A DNA stretch of 64,000 nucleotides from Acidobacteriota bacterium. GTDB lineage: Bacteria; Acidobacteriota; Terriglobia; Terriglobales; Acidobacteriaceae. The stretch lies in the NCBI GenBank assembly GCA_021804965.1, contig JAJZGG010000004.1, positions 1-64,000 on the forward strand, read 5' to 3'. Position numbers and translations under genes: made by a program. Under the pieces are notes generated by a model. The model was not told the origin of the DNA and did no database searches. It worked only from the letters and a program-made list of their open reading frames with translations. Numbering within the stretch: position 1 is the stretch's first letter; each line of letters begins with the position of its first letter. Of the stretch, positions 61,001 through 64,000 are shown in pieces.

Positions 61001-61233
61001 TCGGCGGTCTGCCGCTCGTCATCGGCCTCGGCCAGGGCTCCGAGCTGCGCCGTCCGCTCGGCATCACCATCGTCGGCGGACTCATCGTCTCCCAGATGCT
61101 CACGCTCTTCACCACCCCGGTCGTCTATCTCTTCTTTGACCGCCTGCAGTGGCGCTTCATGAAGCTGCACCGCATCGGCTCCGAGCTGGGCGAACTCGAC
61201 CACGAACACACTCCGCAGCCGGCCGGCGACTAG
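58066..61233 (+). CDS. RND efflux permease (MdtC-like)
   Basis: [84 protein letters not shown]. Confidence 0.93.
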   Translation: MHLSAPFIRRPVATTLLSMALLLAGSVAYSLLPVASLPEVDLPTISVSAGLPGGSPETMASNVAAPLEKQFGRIAGVTQMTSSSSLGSTSVTLQFDISRNIDAAARDVQAAINAARSQLPAYLPQNPSYRKTNPADAPILILRLTSSVVPLPQMYDMADSILAQKISQISGIGQVFVGGSSSPAVRAELNPMQLSSFGIGLEDIRTALGNANANRPKGNLNDDRNRWLITDNDQIFKAREYAPLIVGYNATTGAPVRLGDLGQVIDSVSNIESAGLAGTNTGPGSTLLPAIAIVVFKVPGANVIESVDNVLRELPRLRAEIPPTVTLSVGVDRTTTIRESVTEVEKTLLISVALVVIVVFLFLREVWATIIPSIAVPLSLVGTFGVMYLLGYTLDNLSLMALTISTGFVVDDAIVVIENIARYLEKGMSPLDAAMQGSREIGFTVLSMSTSLVAVFLPLLLMGGVVGILFREFAVTLSVAIAVSLLVSLTTTPMMCSQFLRPIHEQHHGRLYKSSERVFRWMADEYAVGLRWVLRHQVLMLLVTIGTFLLNIYLFVIVPKGFFPEQDTGRLTGAARASQDISFDAMKIKQTRLSQMVLDDPAVDTIIAFAGGAGPGGGSNNVGRMFISLKPLSVRKVSADEVVNRLRAKLMSVPGAALFLQVQQEFQTGARGADAQYQYTLVDPNLEELNTWAPRLLAKMRTLPELRDVSTDQQDQGLEENLVINRDTASRLGLTAATIDQVLYDAFGQREVSTMYTALNQYFVVMEVAPQYQKSPDSLNGIFLKSSTGAMVPLSAIAHFQLTHTSLQVNHQGQYPAVTQTFNLAPNVALGQAVSAVQKAERELGMPAAIRGTFQGTAQAFQTSLRTEPWLILAAIVAVYIVLGILYESLIHPLTILSTLPSAGVGAILALLLTRTDLSIIALIGILLLIGIVKKNAIMMIDFALQAEREQGLAPVDAIYQACLLRFRPIMMTTMAALFGGLPLVIGLGQGSELRRPLGITIVGGLIVSQMLTLFTTPVVYLFFDRLQWRFMKLHRIGSELGELDHEHTPQPAGD

Positions 61234-61303
61234 CGGGAAGATTTTTCTCTGGTTGTCCCTTGGATCAGGTTCTGGTGTCAGGCCCGGCAACAGGCCCCGG
61301 CGT

Positions 61304-62476
61304 TCATCGCCCGGCCAGATGCCGCTGCCAGGCCTGCTCGATATAGCTGTCCGTCATCCCGGCCAGATAGTCCGTCACCGCCCGTGCCGCGCCCTCGCTC
61401 ACGGCCCGCGCCGCATGGTCGGCCGGCATCCGTTCCGGATCGGCCACCCACTCGGCAAACAGCGTGCCCACGATCTCGCCTGCCCGCTGGTGTTCGGCCT
61501 CCAGCTCGGCCGACTCATACAGCTCCCGGTACAGGAACTGCCGCATCCGCTGCCGTTCCGCCGCCACGGCATCGCTGAAGGCCGCCACCCGGCTGCCGCA
61601 CCGCCGCACCGTCGTCAGGGAATCCATCCCTGCCGTGCGCCGTTGCAGCTCCTCCATCAGGTCCGTCACCAGCCGGTTCAGAATCGTCTTCAGCGCATCG
61701 TTGCGCAGCAGCCGTGAACCGGCCTGCGGATGCAGCCGCTCGGCCTCCCGATAGGCTGCGTCAAACAGCGGCAACTCCGCCCGCACCTGCTCCAGGTGCA
61801 GAATCTCCGCCTCCAGCCCATCCTCCATGTCCGCCGTCAGGTACGCAATCTCATCCACCAGATCAATGATCTGCGCCTCCACCGGCGGCAGCTCGTCCAG
61901 AAAATACTCCGCCAGCTCCGGATGCGCATCGGCGGCATACTCCCGCGAGTGCTTGATGATCCCCTCGCGCACGCCCAGCGTCAGGTTCAGCCCCATATAC
62001 CCGGCATGCCGCTGCTCAAAGCTGGTCACAATCCGCAGCGCATGCAGGTTGTGGTCAAAGCGCATCCCATGCGGGCGCAGCGCCGCATCCAGCGCCCGTT
62101 CGCCGGCATGTCCAAACGGTGGATGTCCAATGTCGTGAACCAGCGCCAGCGCCTCGGCCAGATGCGCATTCAGTCCCAGCGCCGTGGCCAGCGTCCGCGC
62201 AATCTGCGCCACCTCCAGCGTATGCGTCAGCCGGCTTCGCAGATGGTCGCTTTCCCGCTGTCCCCGCGCAAACACCTGCGTCTTGCCCGCCAGCCGCCGA
62301 AAGGCCCGCGCATGCAGAATCCGTCCGCAGTCCCGCACAAATGGCGTGCGATATGCGTGCGCCGGCTCCGGCTCCCGGCGACGCGCCAGCATCTGCTGCT
62401 CGTCGTCGCCCACCGCCAGCCGCTGCAGCGGCCATCGATCCTTCACGCTCTGCACCGGCTTTGCCGCATGGCTCAT
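61304..62476 (-). CDS. dgt: deoxyguanosinetriphosphate triphosphohydrolase-like HD protein
   Basis: RLAGKTQVFARGQRESDHLRSRLTHTLEVAQIARTLA, LVHDIGHPPFGHAGERAL. Confidence 0.92.
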   Translation of the reverse strand: MSHAAKPVQSVKDRWPLQRLAVGDDEQQMLARRREPEPAHAYRTPFVRDCGRILHARAFRRLAGKTQVFARGQRESDHLRSRLTHTLEVAQIARTLATALGLNAHLAEALALVHDIGHPPFGHAGERALDAALRPHGMRFDHNLHALRIVTSFEQRHAGYMGLNLTLGVREGIIKHSREYAADAHPELAEYFLDELPPVEAQIIDLVDEIAYLTADMEDGLEAEILHLEQVRAELPLFDAAYREAERLHPQAGSRLLRNDALKTILNRLVTDLMEELQRRTAGMDSLTTVRRCGSRVAAFSDAVAAERQRMRQFLYRELYESAELEAEHQRAGEIVGTLFAEWVADPERMPADHAARAVSEGAARAVTDYLAGMTDSYIEQAWQRHLAGR

Positions 62477-62486
62477 CGCCCCCGTC

Positions 62487-64000
62487 CTACGGCTGCTTGT
62501 CCGGATTCCCGATCACGCTGTCCTGCTTGGCCAGCCGGGTCCGTGCGCTTTCCAGCTTCTTCTGCACCCGTGCCACCTCCGCCGGGTCCACGTCCGCCGC
62601 TGCCGCCTTCTGGAACTGGGCAAGCGAGATCTCCCACTGCGAGGCAGCCAGACGAATCCGCCCGGTCTTCTCGTAGAGATCGCCCAGGTGGTCATGCACC
62701 GTCGGGTCCGTCGCCGTCCGCTCCACGGCCTTGCGCAGATACTCCTCGGCCGGCTCATAATCGCCCAGCTTGTAATACACCCAGCCCAGCGAATCCAGAT
62801 ACGCGCCGTTCATCGGCTCCAGGTCCACCGCCTTGCGAATATACTTCAGCGCGTCCGTGTATCGGGTCGTCTTGTCGGCCAGCATGAAGCCCAGGTTGTT
62901 CAGCGTGATCGCATTGTTCGGGTCCAGCTCCAGCACCGCATGGAAGTCCTGCTCGGCCTGATCCAGGTGCTTCTGCTCCTCGGCAATCGATCCCTTCTGG
63001 AACAGCACATTGGCCTTTTCCTCGGTCTTCGTCGCCAGTGGCTGCGCCTTTTCCAGTGCCTCTTCGGCTTCCTTCCAGTGGTGCTGCCGCGCCTCAATCT
63101 GCGAGATCTGCAGATACACATCCAGATCGCTGTGGCTGCCGTTCAGCAGGCTCCGCGCAATCGACACACCCTCGTCCAGCTTGCCCGTATCACCCAGCTC
63201 CCAGGCCAGCAGCAGCTTCAGGTCGCGGTCGTTCGGATTCTCCGCCACCGCCTTCCGACACACTGCCGTCGCCTGGTCAAACATCTTCGCGTCGCGATAC
63301 GTCTCCACCTCGCCCTGGTAGCCGCGCTTGGCAAACTCGCCGCCCATCGCAATCAGCTTCTGATAGGTCGCAATCGCCTCGTCCGTCTTGTTGTCCTCGT
63401 GATACACCGCAGCCAGCCGCTCCAGAAAAATGCTGCGATTGGCCTTTTCCTCATTCGTATACGCACCGTTGGCGTGGCTGGTCGCCTCCAGCATCTGCTG
63501 GTAGACCGCAATCGACTCGTCATACCGGCCCAGCACGTCCAGCAGCAACCCCTCGTTGTACCCGGCCTCCAGCGAATTCGGGTCCTTGGCCAGTGCCATC
63601 TTCGCCGTCGCCAGTGCCGCCTCGAAGCGGCCCATGCGGCGCTCAATCTCCGTCATCCGGTTCAGCGCATCCACATCCTGCGGATCGGCCTTGTGCAGCT
63701 TCTCAAAGGCATCCAGCGCCGGCTGCAGCTGGTTGTCCATCAGCAGTGCCCGCGCCAGCGCCCGCGTGATCGTCGCATCCTGCGGATCCATCTCGGAAGC
63801 GCTGCGGTAGGCCGCAATCGCCCGCTTCCGATCCTTCATCTGCTCATAGGTCGCACCCAGCGCAAACTCCATCCGCGGCGTCCGCTGGTCGGCAGGAACC
63901 GCCGCCAGCAGTGCCGCCGAACGGTCCAGATTCCCATCCTGCGCATACAGCCGCGCCAGGCTCATCACCACGTCCTCTGACGATGGCTCCAGCGTCTGTG
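62487..64000 (-). CDS. TPR-repeat protein, 5'-truncated by the window edge
   Basis: Multiple TPR units (ALKYIRKAVDLEPMNGAYLDSLGWVYYKLGDYEPAEEYLRKAV). Frame stays open past the internal Met at 63971 to the window end (QTLEPSSEDVVMSLARLYAQ). Confidence 0.88.
   Translation of the reverse strand, partial: QTLEPSSEDVVMSLARLYAQDGNLDRSAALLAAVPADQRTPRMEFALGATYEQMKDRKRAIAAYRSASEMDPQDATITRALARALLMDNQLQPALDAFEKLHKADPQDVDALNRMTEIERRMGRFEAALATAKMALAKDPNSLEAGYNEGLLLDVLGRYDESIAVYQQMLEATSHANGAYTNEEKANRSIFLERLAAVYHEDNKTDEAIATYQKLIAMGGEFAKRGYQGEVETYRDAKMFDQATAVCRKAVAENPNDRDLKLLLAWELGDTGKLDEGVSIARSLLNGSHSDLDVYLQISQIEARQHHWKEAEEALEKAQPLATKTEEKANVLFQKGSIAEEQKHLDQAEQDFHAVLELDPNNAITLNNLGFMLADKTTRYTDALKYIRKAVDLEPMNGAYLDSLGWVYYKLGDYEPAEEYLRKAVERTATDPTVHDHLGDLYEKTGRIRLAASQWEISLAQFQKAAAADVDPAEVARVQKKLESARTRLAKQDSVIGNPDKQP

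Noticed and set aside
1-64000. tRNA/rRNA genes or mobile element ends
   Set aside because: No GGTTCGAAT-type T-arm in a tRNA context, no rRNA signature and no transposase/integrase translation seen.

Overview
This 64 kb, GC-rich, gene-dense window shows no rRNA, tRNA, CRISPR array, prophage or transposase that I could recognise by eye. The gene content suggests an Acidobacteriota (Terriglobia-like) chromosome: an Oar-like TonB receptor, a membrane-anchored regulator of a type common in that group, and intergenic repeats. That taxonomic guess is inference. In order, the window holds: a partial phosphotransferase; an M1-peptidase-like protein whose zinc site is lost; lpxB; an ABC exporter; a photolyase-like protein with apparently permuted domains; hemW; a PLC-like gene, a TonB receptor and a divergent regulator; a carboxylesterase; a LysR/CitMHS/AtuA two-part operon; DUF488 and a quinol-type NO reductase; an arabinan/hemicellulose cluster (GH31, GH127, esterase, GH51, SASA esterase); a kdp locus with a two-gene, divergently transcribed KdpD and two small membrane ORFs; a tripartite RND operon; a copZ-copA-csoR operon; a HAD-UbiA fusion; an MdtABC-like operon; dgt; and a TPR protein. 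The observations most worth follow-up are: (1) the photolyase-like protein with the FAD domain first and the alpha/beta domain last; (2) the M1 pseudopeptidase; (3) the split KdpD plus a 28-aa microprotein upstream of KdpF; (4) an intergenic repeat family whose hairpin is kept with different stem sequences; (5) the HAD-UbiA fusion resembling DPPR synthase. Protein calls come from motif recognition in the supplied translations; no database search was run.
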